From Filomicrobium insigne (lineage in GTDB: Bacteria; Pseudomonadota; Alphaproteobacteria; Rhizobiales; Hyphomicrobiaceae), in the NCBI RefSeq assembly GCF_900104305.1, contig NZ_FNJC01000003.1:372001-436000 (forward strand): a stretch of DNA of 64,000 nucleotides, in the 5' to 3' direction. Made by a program: the position numbers and the translations under genes. The notes beneath the pieces were generated by a model, which was not told where the DNA came from, did not search any database, and was given only the letters and a program-made list of their open reading frames with translations. Shown here piece by piece: positions 36,548 through 45,162 of the stretch. Within the stretch, counting starts at the first letter, position 1, and each line of letters starts with the position of its first letter.

Positions 36548-37000
36548 TCAGCCAGCATCGTTCGGCGGCCAGCCTTGCGTATCAATCCGGCTAACCCATT
36601 CCAGAAAATCGACGAGATCGTTGAGCTCTTGATCGTTCAGTTTGAAGTCGGGCATCTGCCGACGACCTTCGACGCCGCTCGGCTGCGATTGCATCCAAGC
36701 GATGAGGGTATCGCGAGCCCCCTTAGCGTCGTCGCGACCGCCATAGCGCACCCAGACATTGCCGAGTTCGGGCGCGAAATACGCACCCTCGCCAAGAAGC
36801 GTGTGGCAGTTTATGCACGCGTTTTTCTCCCAGACATGCTTACCCCGCGCGACATTGGCGTTGAGCGTGTCGGAGTTGCTGCTGGTGTTGACGATAAAAA
36901 CGTGGCTGTGGACTGTCAGAGCCACGAAAAGCACGAAGAAGAAAACCGAGCCGCCATAAAAAATGTTGCGAGCCGCAGCCTTGGTAAAGCGTTCGCTCAT
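36548..37000 (-). CDS. norC: Nitric oxide reductase subunit C (cytochrome c)
   Basis: A 150-aa membrane-anchored cytochrome c with one N-terminal helix (NIFYGGSVFFFVLFVALTVH), the haem motif CINCHTLLGEGAYFAPEL and a downstream methionine in QMPDF. It feeds electrons to NorB. First gene of norCBQD on the minus strand; norE and norF are not in the window. No FNR/NnrR box was found in the 400 bases upstream. Confidence 0.95.
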   Translation of the reverse strand: MSERFTKAAARNIFYGGSVFFFVLFVALTVHSHVFIVNTSSNSDTLNANVARGKHVWEKNACINCHTLLGEGAYFAPELGNVWVRYGGRDDAKGARDTLIAWMQSQPSGVEGRRQMPDFKLNDQELNDLVDFLEWVSRIDTQGWPPNDAG

Positions 37001-37430
37001 GAAACCGCTCCAATTGCCGAGATCAAGACAGCTTTCCCTCTGCTCACCGATTGAAAGGTGCGCGAGAAATACATCTTTATGCTTATGTTCCGCGCCTCCC
37101 CATGAGGCGTGACGTCACGGGGAGGGGTGGATTCGAAGATGGGGTGAGATGCGAGGACCTCGTAAGCTTTACGGCCGGTCGCTTACTGTCAGCCTTTTGG
37201 CAGGACATGGATTGCGCAGTTGAGAGGGGCAGGAAGCGTGCTCATATTGCGCGTCGGGGGTTATTGAGGTCCGAGCGCAGTGTGACGATCGGGGAGGATC
37301 TCCGCAATCCAACGTGATGTCGTCGAAGGGGCAATCTGACCCCTGTATGCGGCTGTCAACGACAGCATCGCGACGGGTGCGAACCCCTGAGTGCGTTTAC
37401 TCGTGCATGATGTCTGGAGGGAAACGGAAC
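37001..37430. other. Intergenic region between norC and cytochrome b561
   Basis: About 430 bases between divergent genes. Small open frames here have no coding character. I looked for TTG-N8-CAA boxes and found none; TTGCCGAGATCAA at 37015-37027 has one base too few. Promoters for both genes should lie here but are not recognisable. Confidence 0.4.
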
Positions 37431-38135
37431 GTGAAGCAGGAATACGTAGCGGTCTGGGACTGGCCGACCAGAGTCTTCCATTGGACACTCGTCATTCTGA
37501 TAATCAGCGCTTGGGTGAGTTTCGAGTACGCCGAAGCGCTTGGTGATCCACTTCTGAAGTGGCACCGCTGGAACGGCTACGCGATCCTGGTTCTCATCGT
37601 CTGGCGCTTGCTTTGGGGCGTGTTTGGTTCATCGACATCCCGCTTCGGGAACTTTATCCCCAGCATTGCTGGCGCCATGGCACATGCACGGGACACGCTG
37701 TTCGGGAAGGCACAGCCTTACCTCGGCCACAACCCACTCGGAGCGTTGATGGTCATCGGATTGCTTTGCATCGTAGCGATACAGGCAGTGCTTGGTCTTT
37801 TCACTGTCGAACACAACGATCTCACCGCAGGCCCGTTGTACCGCTTGGTTGGGAGTGGCACGGTCAAGGATATCTCACGATGGCACCGTTGGTCCTTTAC
37901 GGGACTGATTCTGCCGCTGATCCTTCTGCACATCGGGGCAAATCTGATCTACCAGCTCTTCAAGCGAGAGCCGCTGATTACAGCGATGATTACCGGCCGC
38001 AAGCCGCGCCGCGACTATGCTGATGCCTCAGTGGGCATCACGTCACATCTGGCGCTAAAGGCCGTTCTGCTGCTCATTGCGGCATCGATGATGGTGTTCG
38101 GGGCGATATGGGCGTTAGGTGGGCGCCTGATCTAG
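37431..38135 (+). CDS. Cytochrome b561-family membrane protein
   Basis: A 234-aa di-haem b protein with four to five helices. It begins VWDWPTRVFHWTLVILI, containing the first haem ligand histidine, and continues KWHRWNGYAILVLIVWRLLWG and later RWHRWSFTGLILPLILLHI, the pattern of Ni/Fe-hydrogenase b-type cytochrome and b561 proteins. A GTG at 37431 eleven bases after GGAGG was chosen; an ATG at 37407 is possible. It probably moves electrons between the quinone pool and a soluble partner; no partner gene is adjacent. Its stop overlaps the end of the convergent receiver gene. Confidence 0.85.
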   Translation: MKQEYVAVWDWPTRVFHWTLVILIISAWVSFEYAEALGDPLLKWHRWNGYAILVLIVWRLLWGVFGSSTSRFGNFIPSIAGAMAHARDTLFGKAQPYLGHNPLGALMVIGLLCIVAIQAVLGLFTVEHNDLTAGPLYRLVGSGTVKDISRWHRWSFTGLILPLILLHIGANLIYQLFKREPLITAMITGRKPRRDYADASVGITSHLALKAVLLLIAASMMVFGAIWALGGRLI

Positions 38136-38548
38136 GCGGTGGGGGCGTAGGACTCATCCGGAAGATCAATCGGACCCAGGATCTGTTCAATCGTCTTCTG
38201 CAGCTGGATCAGCTTGAATGGCTTGATCAGGTAACCGTTGGCACCGGCGAGTTCGGCTGCTTGGATGTTGGCTGACTTTGCTTCGGCCGTAATGAGAACG
38301 AAGGGTGTGTCTGCGCTCTTTTTGTTTTGTCGAACGGCCTTTAAGAGTTCGAGGCCATTCATCTCGTCCATATTCCAATCTGACAATATGAGATCGTAAT
38401 GCTTGCTGGAGACGAGGTTCAGCGCGAGTTGGCCATTCAGCGCTGTATCGATACGTTTAAAGCCGAGCTGAGCCAAAAGTCTGCAGAGTATTTTCTGCAT
38501 AACGATACGATCTTCGACGATGAGCACGGACACAGATTGCGCAGTCAC
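38132..38548 (-). CDS. CheY-like single-domain response regulator
   Basis: A 138-aa receiver with SVLIVEDRIVMQKIL, phosphoacceptor in LILSDWNMDEMNGLELL, the conserved threonine in VLITAEA and lysine in LIKPF. A GTG at 38548 is the preferred start; a longer frame upstream to 38716 lacks receiver similarity. It resembles CheY proteins of chemotaxis, but no che genes are near. The 3' ends of this gene and the cytochrome b561 gene overlap by four bases. Confidence 0.85.
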   Translation of the reverse strand: MTAQSVSVLIVEDRIVMQKILCRLLAQLGFKRIDTALNGQLALNLVSSKHYDLILSDWNMDEMNGLELLKAVRQNKKSADTPFVLITAEAKSANIQAAELAGANGYLIKPFKLIQLQKTIEQILGPIDLPDESYAPTA

Positions 38549-38676
38549 GTTTCGATAACCCCTGCTAGGTGAGCACAACGCCGTACCGACTAGGCTAGAT
38601 TGGGTGCCAGAAAGGACTTGCGCAAAGCTGTCCACTGCTAAAGGGAGGCTCCGAGAAAAGTCGGATAGAAACGCAA

Positions 38677-38706
38677 AGAGCCCGGTGACAGGTGTCACCG
38701 GGCTCT
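38677..38706 (-). terminator. Perfect 14-bp hairpin terminator after the betaine operon
   Basis: Two exactly complementary 14-base arms (38677-38690 and 38693-38706) separated by two bases. On the minus strand it is followed by TTTGCGTTT, so it should terminate the methyltransferase operon. It also lies just upstream of the receiver gene. Confidence 0.8.
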
Positions 38707-38751
38707 GAAAGTTCACTTCAAACTCAATGTCTTAAAGTGCAGACATAAGCC

Positions 38752-39588
38752 TTAGGACTTTTTGAAGTGCAGGATACCCCACGCCAGACAGCCACGTTGT
38801 CCAGCAGTGACCCAGTTCGACAAACCAGTCGCCATTCGGTCGATGTAGGTCTCTGAGATGCCCTTCGTGAGAATCGCCCGTTGCGACAGGAGTTCCTCGC
38901 GAACGCGCGAATAGTGACGGATCAATTGATCCGTCTTATCGAGCCACTCGACGAATTCAAGACCGTTTGCGATGGCGGTCTTCTTATAGAAATCCGGCGA
39001 TCCCAACGTGTCGAGATGGATGCGCGCAAGAACAGGCTCCAGGTCGCCTTGCGAGCACCGTCCGCTCTCCATGGGATCCGTGAAGATAAAGTGCCCCCCT
39101 GGTTTCAGGACGCGTGCGACTTCGGCAATAACGCGTTCCCGTTGACCCGAGTGCAGAATGGCGTCTTGTGACCAGACGGCATCGACGCTGGCGTCTTCCA
39201 GCGGGATATCCTCGAAGGATCCGTCGACCACGGTAATGCGCGAGGCCAGTCCGGCTGCCCGCGACATTTCCCGGTTCCGCTCATTCTCTTTCTCTGAAAG
39301 ATTGAGCGCAGTGACGTTGCAGCCAAACCGTTCAGCAAGATAGCGCGCGGCGCCACCATAGCCCGATCCGATGTCGAGAATCCGCGAATTAGCATTGAGC
39401 GGAGGCAAGTGATCCGCCATCCGTTCAACCGTCCGTCGGCTGGCGACGCCAATCGGCTCGTCCTCACGTTCGTAGAGGCCGATATGGATGTCTTCCCCGC
39501 CCCACACGTGGAAGTAAAAGTTATCGGCATCTTCGCTGTTGTAGTATTCCCGCGCCGTCTGCACGGTTTCTGAATAAGCCTGTGTCAC
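38752..39588 (-). CDS. Sarcosine/dimethylglycine N-methyltransferase
   Basis: A 278-aa class I SAM-dependent methyltransferase. Motif I is LDIGSGYGGAARYLA, followed by VTALNLSEKENERNRE, VDGSFEDIPLEDASVD and WSQDAILHS. The whole pattern, and pairing with the glycine methyltransferase upstream, matches SDMT of halophiles, which methylates sarcosine or dimethylglycine to betaine. A GTG start at 39588 overlaps the upstream stop (GTGA). A strong hairpin terminator follows. Confidence 0.88.
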   Translation of the reverse strand: MTQAYSETVQTAREYYNSEDADNFYFHVWGGEDIHIGLYEREDEPIGVASRRTVERMADHLPPLNANSRILDIGSGYGGAARYLAERFGCNVTALNLSEKENERNREMSRAAGLASRITVVDGSFEDIPLEDASVDAVWSQDAILHSGQRERVIAEVARVLKPGGHFIFTDPMESGRCSQGDLEPVLARIHLDTLGSPDFYKKTAIANGLEFVEWLDKTDQLIRHYSRVREELLSQRAILTKGISETYIDRMATGLSNWVTAGQRGCLAWGILHFKKS

Positions 39589-40442
39589 GCGTTGTCATCC
39601 TCGAGGTCGCGGTAGGCCTTCTCAGCCACATGAATGAAAAAGTCTGGTTCCTTTTCGCGGAAAGTCTCCTGGAAGTCCCCATACGTCGACACGCGTTGGA
39701 AGCCGACCTCTTTCATGAGCCTCTGAACGTACGCTTTGCGTAGCGGGAACATGTTGAGGTGGAATTGCGCGCCATCGTTGAATTCGTAACAGAAGCGGGC
39801 GAGGCTCTCGTCGATGTGCTCGGGGAAAGCGCGAACGTCCTGGCCACAGTAGTAGTAGTTGTGTGTCGGCTCGACGTCGTGATCGAGAAGCGCATCATAG
39901 TTGCGCTGGTCTAGGACGAGGGTCCCTTCGGCACGTAGAGTCGCATAGAACTCAGCAAGTGCCTTGCGCCGGTCGTTATCTTTATGCAGGTGCGTGAAGG
40001 AGTTACCCAGGCAGATGACGGCGTCGTAAAGGTCGTGCACATGCCGGTTTAGCCATCGCCAGTCCGCGTGGATCGTGCGCAGCATATGACCGTGGTCGCG
40101 TGCGTTGGAAAACGCCTTGGCAAGCATCTCCTCATTGCCATCGACGCTGGTGACTTCAAAGCCAGCCTTGAGAAGCATGACCGAGTGAAACCCAGTCCCA
40201 GTCGCGACGTCGAGCACCTTCTTGGCGCCGAGGTCCCGCAATTTTTCGATGAAGAACTCGCCTTCTGCTTTCGCGCGCCGGTCCCAATCGATCAGCGCGT
40301 CCCATTTGTCGACGAAAGATTCCACATACTCCATCTGGTAGTGGCTGGTTTCGCGCACCGCCAGAGGGTCATCTCCAAAATCCTGAGCTGCCTGTGAGCT
40401 TGTACGGAGTTTCCCCTCCTGATCGGTATTCGCTACGGTCAT
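39585..40442 (-). CDS. Glycine/sarcosine N-methyltransferase
   Basis: A 285-aa SAM-dependent methyltransferase with motif I VLDVATGTGFHSVMLLKAGF, then VTSVDGNEEMLAKAF, and ICLGNSFTHLH, typical of GSMT and glycine N-methyltransferases. It would methylate glycine to sarcosine and dimethylglycine, feeding the enzyme encoded next. Together they give de novo glycine betaine, a compatible solute, which suggests a salt-tolerant or marine habit. First gene of the two-gene operon. Confidence 0.9.
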   Translation of the reverse strand: MTVANTDQEGKLRTSSQAAQDFGDDPLAVRETSHYQMEYVESFVDKWDALIDWDRRAKAEGEFFIEKLRDLGAKKVLDVATGTGFHSVMLLKAGFEVTSVDGNEEMLAKAFSNARDHGHMLRTIHADWRWLNRHVHDLYDAVICLGNSFTHLHKDNDRRKALAEFYATLRAEGTLVLDQRNYDALLDHDVEPTHNYYYCGQDVRAFPEHIDESLARFCYEFNDGAQFHLNMFPLRKAYVQRLMKEVGFQRVSTYGDFQETFREKEPDFFIHVAEKAYRDLEDDNA

Positions 40443-40946
40443 TCTCGACTCCCATTTTGAAAGAGATTGACGCGCAAAAGTATATCTACCCGTACAATCG
40501 TGTTGTTCATATGTATTTCGGATCGCGCGCGCATTAAGACTTACAAAAAGTCAAAGATTAGCTGTTGAATGATGCAAATACATGTGCGCAGGCGCAATGC
40601 CGAGATGGCGTGGCGTGCTGTCCCGATATAAGGCGAACGCCAATCGGAGACTGGCTTCTTGTAAACGCATGAGCCGAATGACTCAACAGTATCATCGAAA
40701 TAATTTGGAAATGCGGATCTGGCGACGCTTGAAATCTGCACGGAAAAATACCGCTATCTTGCCGTCACAAGTCAGTTTTTCCGCATCCATCCGATTGCGC
40801 AGTGCAGTGAATGGCCTACCCATTTTGTGATTGGTTGCGGCCGCTGGCGGGCTGTCTCGCGCGGATCATCTACTTTAAGATCTACAGGCCCCCTCGGTGG
40901 CGCATGCACGTTTCAAAAGCGCCCCCTGCAAGCGAGGAAACGCCCC
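40443..40946. other. AT-rich intergenic region before the betaine operon and pirin gene
   Basis: About 500 bases without a convincing gene. It contains an interrupted inverted repeat, CATATGTATTT at 40508-40518 and AAATACATGTG at 40576-40586 (ten of eleven bases complementary), and a small hairpin GACTT-ACAAA-AAGTC at 40538-40552. These could be part of an osmotic-stress promoter region. The short open frames here look like chance. Confidence 0.4.
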
Positions 40947-41870
40947 ATGAGCTGGCAACCCTGCGACGATCCTAAGTTAGGCGATGCGCGTGCATGTGAT
41001 CTCATTGAACAGGTGATCGTGCCCCGAGCCCGCGACATTGGCGGGTTTGAAGTCCGGCGAGCGTTGCCTGCTGCAGGTCGCCAGATGGTCGGCCCTTTCA
41101 TATTTTTCGACCAGATGGGACCTTCAGAGTTCCTGCTGGGCGAGGGACTCGACGTTCGGCCGCATCCCCACATCGGTCTGGCGACCGTCACCTTCTTGTT
41201 CGACGGCCAGATCCTTCACCGCGACAGCCTGGGAACGGCGCAGGCAATTCGGCCTGGCGAGTTGAATCTGATGATCGCAGGCAGTGGAATTGCTCATTCC
41301 GAACGGACAAGCGAAACAGATCGCCGTGTAGGAGGACGCATCTTCGGGATACAGGCCTGGGCGGCTCTCCCTAAAGCACATGAGGAAAAAGCACCGCAAT
41401 TTGCGCATCACGGGCTCGATGAGCTCCCGCGGATAGAGGGGGACGGCAAACGCGTCCGACTCGTCATGGGCGCGCTATACGGCGAAACGTCCCCGGCAGA
41501 ATTTCCGCACCCATCGCTCTATGCCGAAGCGGTGATGGCTCCTGGCGCCATCCTGCCCATCGATCCTGAGTACGATGAGCGAGCGATTTATATCGCTTCA
41601 GGTGAAATCGACATCGCCGGCGACGTCTTCGGCCCTGGTAGGCTTCTCGTACTTCATCCGGGCGATCGGGTTTCTGTCCTCGCGTTAAGCCAAGCGCGCG
41701 TGATCATGCTTGGCGGCGAGCCGATGGATGGTCCGCGTCATATATGGTGGAATTTCGTCTCTTCTTCCAAGGACCGGATAGAAGCGGCGAAGTCGGATTG
41801 GAAAACAGGAAATTTCGCTCCCGTTCCTGGCGACGAGAAGGAGTTTATCCCCTTGCCCGAGTGGCCCTGA
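40947..41870 (+). CDS. Pirin family protein
   Basis: A 307-aa bicupin of the pirin family. The N-terminal cupin carries the metal-binding motif RPHPHIGLATVTFLFDG with the two histidines, then H in LHRDSLGT and an acidic residue in the GIAHSER stretch. Bacterial pirins have been reported as quercetinases or redox-linked regulators; the role here is unknown. ATG at 40947 follows AGGA; a longer frame upstream was not adopted. Confidence 0.85.
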   Translation: MSWQPCDDPKLGDARACDLIEQVIVPRARDIGGFEVRRALPAAGRQMVGPFIFFDQMGPSEFLLGEGLDVRPHPHIGLATVTFLFDGQILHRDSLGTAQAIRPGELNLMIAGSGIAHSERTSETDRRVGGRIFGIQAWAALPKAHEEKAPQFAHHGLDELPRIEGDGKRVRLVMGALYGETSPAEFPHPSLYAEAVMAPGAILPIDPEYDERAIYIASGEIDIAGDVFGPGRLLVLHPGDRVSVLALSQARVIMLGGEPMDGPRHIWWNFVSSSKDRIEAAKSDWKTGNFAPVPGDEKEFIPLPEWP

Positions 41871-42020
41871 TCTGCCGCTCCGGTTTTCCAGAGGATGCCC
41901 CTCTGGCTTGATCACGTCACGCCATGATAGTTTGTGAACGTGCATGCCGTGCGCACGTGCGCACGGAAACATGTGCGGAAGGCCAACAAAAGGGCCGGTA
42001 ACGAGAGCTGTCATGAGCCG

Positions 42021-42902
42021 ATGCGCGAACTGAGCTACGTTTCACCCGGCGATCCTGCCTGGAAGCGCTGGACAATTGGGGCGATTGAAGATCTCTCAGG
42101 TCGTCAACGCTATCTGCCGCTGTATCAAAAGTGGCGCCAGGAAGTTGTCGGCACGTCACATCAGATTATGGGGGACTGCCTTAAGCTGATTGACGTCGAT
42201 CTGCGTATAGAATCGAAGTGGCCGTGGCCGCCGAAAATCTCCGACGGGATGCCGTTGGTCATGATTGCGAACCACCCCTTCGGGATCGGCGACGGCATGG
42301 TGGCATTGTCCCTGGCGGAGCAACTCGGGCGGCCATATCGTGTGCTGATAAACAACGATCTGCTGAAGGTCCCGGAGATACGGCCATATTCTCTGCCGAT
42401 CGATTTTTCAGAGACGCGCGAAGCGACCGAGATGAACCTGCGCTCAAGGGCGGAGGCGCGTCGCCTGCTCAAGGAAGGCACCACCATTATAATCTTTCCG
42501 GCCGGCGGTGTTGCGACTGCTCCAAACCCATTCGGACGGGCCCAAGAATTGCCTTGGAAGACGTTCGCTGCGCGCCTTGTTCAGTTAGCCGAAGCGGCGG
42601 TCCTGCCGGTTTACTTCGAGGGGCAGAATTCAGCGCTGTTTCATGCCGTCAGCCGTTTCAGTTTGACGCTGCGTCTGTCGTTGTTGGTTTCAGAATTCCG
42701 AAATTTCCCAGGTAAGCCCTATACCGCACGCGTTGGTGCGGTGACGCCTTTCAACGAACTAAAACATCGCGAGGACCGCAAAGCGCTCAACGATGAACTC
42801 TATCTGATGGTGCAGCGTCTGCGACCGGGAGCCGAAAACTTGAGCGACGAAGATCTAAAGCCTCCGCCGCTCGGGAGCCGGATCAGATATGCATGGGACT
42901 GA
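42021..42902 (+). CDS. Lysophospholipid acyltransferase family protein
   Basis: A 293-aa membrane-associated acyltransferase. The catalytic block is ANHPFGIGDG (histidine and aspartate of the PlsC/hemolysin-type NHPxG-DG motif) and a substrate-binding block is IIFPAGGVATA. Homologues transfer acyl chains to lysophospholipids or ornithine lipids. ATG at 42021 chosen; upstream frame residues do not look coding. Confidence 0.82.
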   Translation: MRELSYVSPGDPAWKRWTIGAIEDLSGRQRYLPLYQKWRQEVVGTSHQIMGDCLKLIDVDLRIESKWPWPPKISDGMPLVMIANHPFGIGDGMVALSLAEQLGRPYRVLINNDLLKVPEIRPYSLPIDFSETREATEMNLRSRAEARRLLKEGTTIIIFPAGGVATAPNPFGRAQELPWKTFAARLVQLAEAAVLPVYFEGQNSALFHAVSRFSLTLRLSLLVSEFRNFPGKPYTARVGAVTPFNELKHREDRKALNDELYLMVQRLRPGAENLSDEDLKPPPLGSRIRYAWD

Positions 42903-42930
42903 CGAGGGAAAGTCCCACGGGCCGGTGTAG

Positions 42931-43791
42931 TCAAGCAGGCCCAGTGGCAACCGGTAAGCCGTTGTCCTGTCCCCACTCCGCCCAACTCCCATCATAGACG
43001 GACGCGTCGGGGTTGCCGGATATGGCGAGCGCTAACGCCAGCACAGCGGCCGTGACACCCGACCCACAGGTCGTAACAACGGGGCGCACGGCATCGATCC
43101 CAGCCCCGGAAAAAATCGCCCGGATCTCTTCCGGTGATTTCAACGTCCCGTCAGAGTTGAGGACCTGATTGAATGGTACGTTCCGAGCGCCTGGCATATG
43201 CCCGGACCTAAGGCCTGCGCGGGGTTCCGCTTGTCGCCCCTCAAAACGCGCCGCGGGACGAGCATCCACAACTTGTGCGTTAGGCGTAGTAAGCATCGCG
43301 CGCATGTCGTCGATATCGCGGATGAGATTTGCATTGACGCGCGGGGTGAAGTGACGCGCCGTTCGGACCTGCGCGGGGCCATCCTCAAGGGGGCGAGACT
43401 CTGCTTTCCACTTCGGCAGGCCACCGTTGAGGACGGCAACTTCCTCATGCCCCATCGCGCGGAGCATCCACCACACACGCGGTGCAGAAACAAGCCCGAC
43501 GGAATCGTAGACGACGACCCTGACACCATCGCCCGCTCCGGCTTGCTTCATGCGGCTCGCGAACTTGGCTGGATCGGGCAACATATGGGGTAGGTCGGTC
43601 GCGTCATCCGCGATCTCGTCGATATCGAAAAACAGCGCACCTGGGATGTGTTCGGCCTCGAATTCAGCCTTTGCATCGCGGTTCTGCGTTGGCAGATGCC
43701 ACGAGCCGTCAAAAATTACGAGATCTGGAGCGTCCAGATGCTCCGCCAGCCAATCTGTCTCGACAATCCACTTACTGGCTTCGATCGACAC
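42931..43791 (-). CDS. sseA: Sulfurtransferase, 3-mercaptopyruvate type
   Basis: A 286-aa protein with two rhodanese domains. The catalytic cysteine C242 sits in the loop CGSGVT, the signature of 3-mercaptopyruvate sulfurtransferases as opposed to thiosulfate rhodaneses (CRxGxx). The N-terminal domain has GALFFDIDEIAD and VVVYDSVG. It cleaves 3-mercaptopyruvate, or otherwise moves sulfane sulfur. It lies 79 bases downstream of cysteine synthase on the same strand, so both may serve cysteine metabolism. Confidence 0.9.
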   Translation of the reverse strand: MSIEASKWIVETDWLAEHLDAPDLVIFDGSWHLPTQNRDAKAEFEAEHIPGALFFDIDEIADDATDLPHMLPDPAKFASRMKQAGAGDGVRVVVYDSVGLVSAPRVWWMLRAMGHEEVAVLNGGLPKWKAESRPLEDGPAQVRTARHFTPRVNANLIRDIDDMRAMLTTPNAQVVDARPAARFEGRQAEPRAGLRSGHMPGARNVPFNQVLNSDGTLKSPEEIRAIFSGAGIDAVRPVVTTCGSGVTAAVLALALAISGNPDASVYDGSWAEWGQDNGLPVATGPA

Positions 43792-43870
43792 CGCGATCCT
43801 CCCAATTTTTATCTTCCGGCAACGGTTGAGGGGTGGCCGGCTAGGTCAGAAACGATAGGAACGAAAAGGC

Positions 43871-44920
43871 TTACGAGTTGGCCACGGTTTCCGTCACATC
43901 CGGAACGTCAGCCTGTTTGCCATCGAGCCAAGGTGGCACCGGTAGGCCCTTTCCGCGTAGGAATTCTGGATTGAACAGTTTCGACTGATACCGTGTGCCG
44001 TAGTCGCACAGAACGGTCACAATGGTATGACCGGGGCCCATGTCCTGCGCCAGCCGAACGGCCCCGGCGACATTGACGCCCGAGGACGCTCCGAGGCAAA
44101 GCCCCTCTTCCTGAAGGAGCTGGAAGACCGTCGAAACGGCGTCCGCATCGGGGATCTGGTAGGCCTTGTCGACGACGACATTTTCCAGGTTGGCTGTAAT
44201 CCGACCTTGTCCGATACCCTCGGTGATCGATGAGCCTTCTGCCTTCAATTCACCGCTCGAGTAGTAGCTGAAGAGCGCCGCGCCCGGTGGATCAGCAAGT
44301 CCGATGGTGATGGCGTTGTTCTTCGCCTTGAGCCCAAGAGACACACCACCAAGTGTACCGCCGGACCCCACTGCGCAGATGAAGCCATCGACCTCGCCAT
44401 CCGTGTCGGCCCAAATCTCTTCTGCCGTGGTCTCAATATGCGCTTGGCGATTGGCGACGTTGTCGAACTGGTTGGCCCAGATCGCACCTGCCGCTTCGCG
44501 CTCATTGAGGGCGGCGGCGAGCCGTTGTGAATACTTCACATAGTTGTTGGGATTCTTGTAAGGGACCGCCGGCACTTCTACGAGTTGCGCTCCCAGCAGG
44601 CGTAGCGTGTCCTTCTTCTCCTGGGATTGCGTTTCGGGAATGACGATGACCGAACGAAAGCCCATGGCATTGGCGAGGACCGTTAGTCCGATGCCAGTGT
44701 TACCCGCTGTACCCTCAACGATCACGCCTCCTGGCTTAAGGGCGCCTGAGCTAACAGCGTTTCGGATGATATAAAGCGCGGCACGATCTTTAACTGACTG
44801 GCCCGGGTTCATAAACTCGGCTTTGCCCAGGATCGTAGAGCCCGTCATCTCCGAGGCCCGGCGCAACTTGATGAGAGGCGTTTTGCCGACCGCATCGACA
44901 ATGCTGGCTTTGAAATTCAA
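43871..44920 (-). CDS. cysK: Cysteine synthase A
   Basis: A 349-aa PLP-dependent O-acetylserine sulfhydrylase. It starts NFKASIVDAVGKTPLIKL; K44 in NPGQSVKDRAA binds PLP, GTAGNTGIGL and the phosphate-binding CAVGSGGTLGG follow. A TTG start at 44920 is proposed because GGAGGG lies eight bases before it and similarity begins there; the ATG 147 bases upstream gives an unlikely extension. It makes cysteine from O-acetylserine and sulfide. Confidence 0.9.
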   Translation of the reverse strand: MNFKASIVDAVGKTPLIKLRRASEMTGSTILGKAEFMNPGQSVKDRAALYIIRNAVSSGALKPGGVIVEGTAGNTGIGLTVLANAMGFRSVIVIPETQSQEKKDTLRLLGAQLVEVPAVPYKNPNNYVKYSQRLAAALNEREAAGAIWANQFDNVANRQAHIETTAEEIWADTDGEVDGFICAVGSGGTLGGVSLGLKAKNNAITIGLADPPGAALFSYYSSGELKAEGSSITEGIGQGRITANLENVVVDKAYQIPDADAVSTVFQLLQEEGLCLGASSGVNVAGAVRLAQDMGPGHTIVTVLCDYGTRYQSKLFNPEFLRGKGLPVPPWLDGKQADVPDVTETVANS

Positions 44921-45162
44921 GAGAAGCGCCCTCCAAAGGCGTGTGAAGCGCTCAGCGGCGCCCTTATGTCGTTCTAGGTTGGGCGCACAAAGTAAAGCCG
45001 ACCCTTGCTGCCTGCAACCGGCATGAAGCTGGTTTCCAAGGCGCGCTGTCGCGGAGCGAAACAACACTTAACTGCCGTTTAACCCCTCCTCCCTAATGTC
45101 AATATGCAAACGAGAGGGTGGCGGGCGGCCAAGTCAGTGTGCCTGCGCAGGAGGGGTATTCG

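Noticed and set aside
37015-37027. TTGCCGAGATCAA as an FNR box for norC
   Set aside because: Spacing is TTG-N7-CAA, one base short of the required N8, and it lies within about 30 bases of the start codon.
37051-37317. Open frame of 88 codons between norC and cytochrome b561
   Set aside because: No ribosome-binding site, arginine- and glycine-rich composition typical of chance frames.
40582-40830. Open frame of 82 codons in the region before the pirin gene
   Set aside because: Arginine/serine-rich, no ribosome-binding site, lies in AT-rich probable regulatory DNA.
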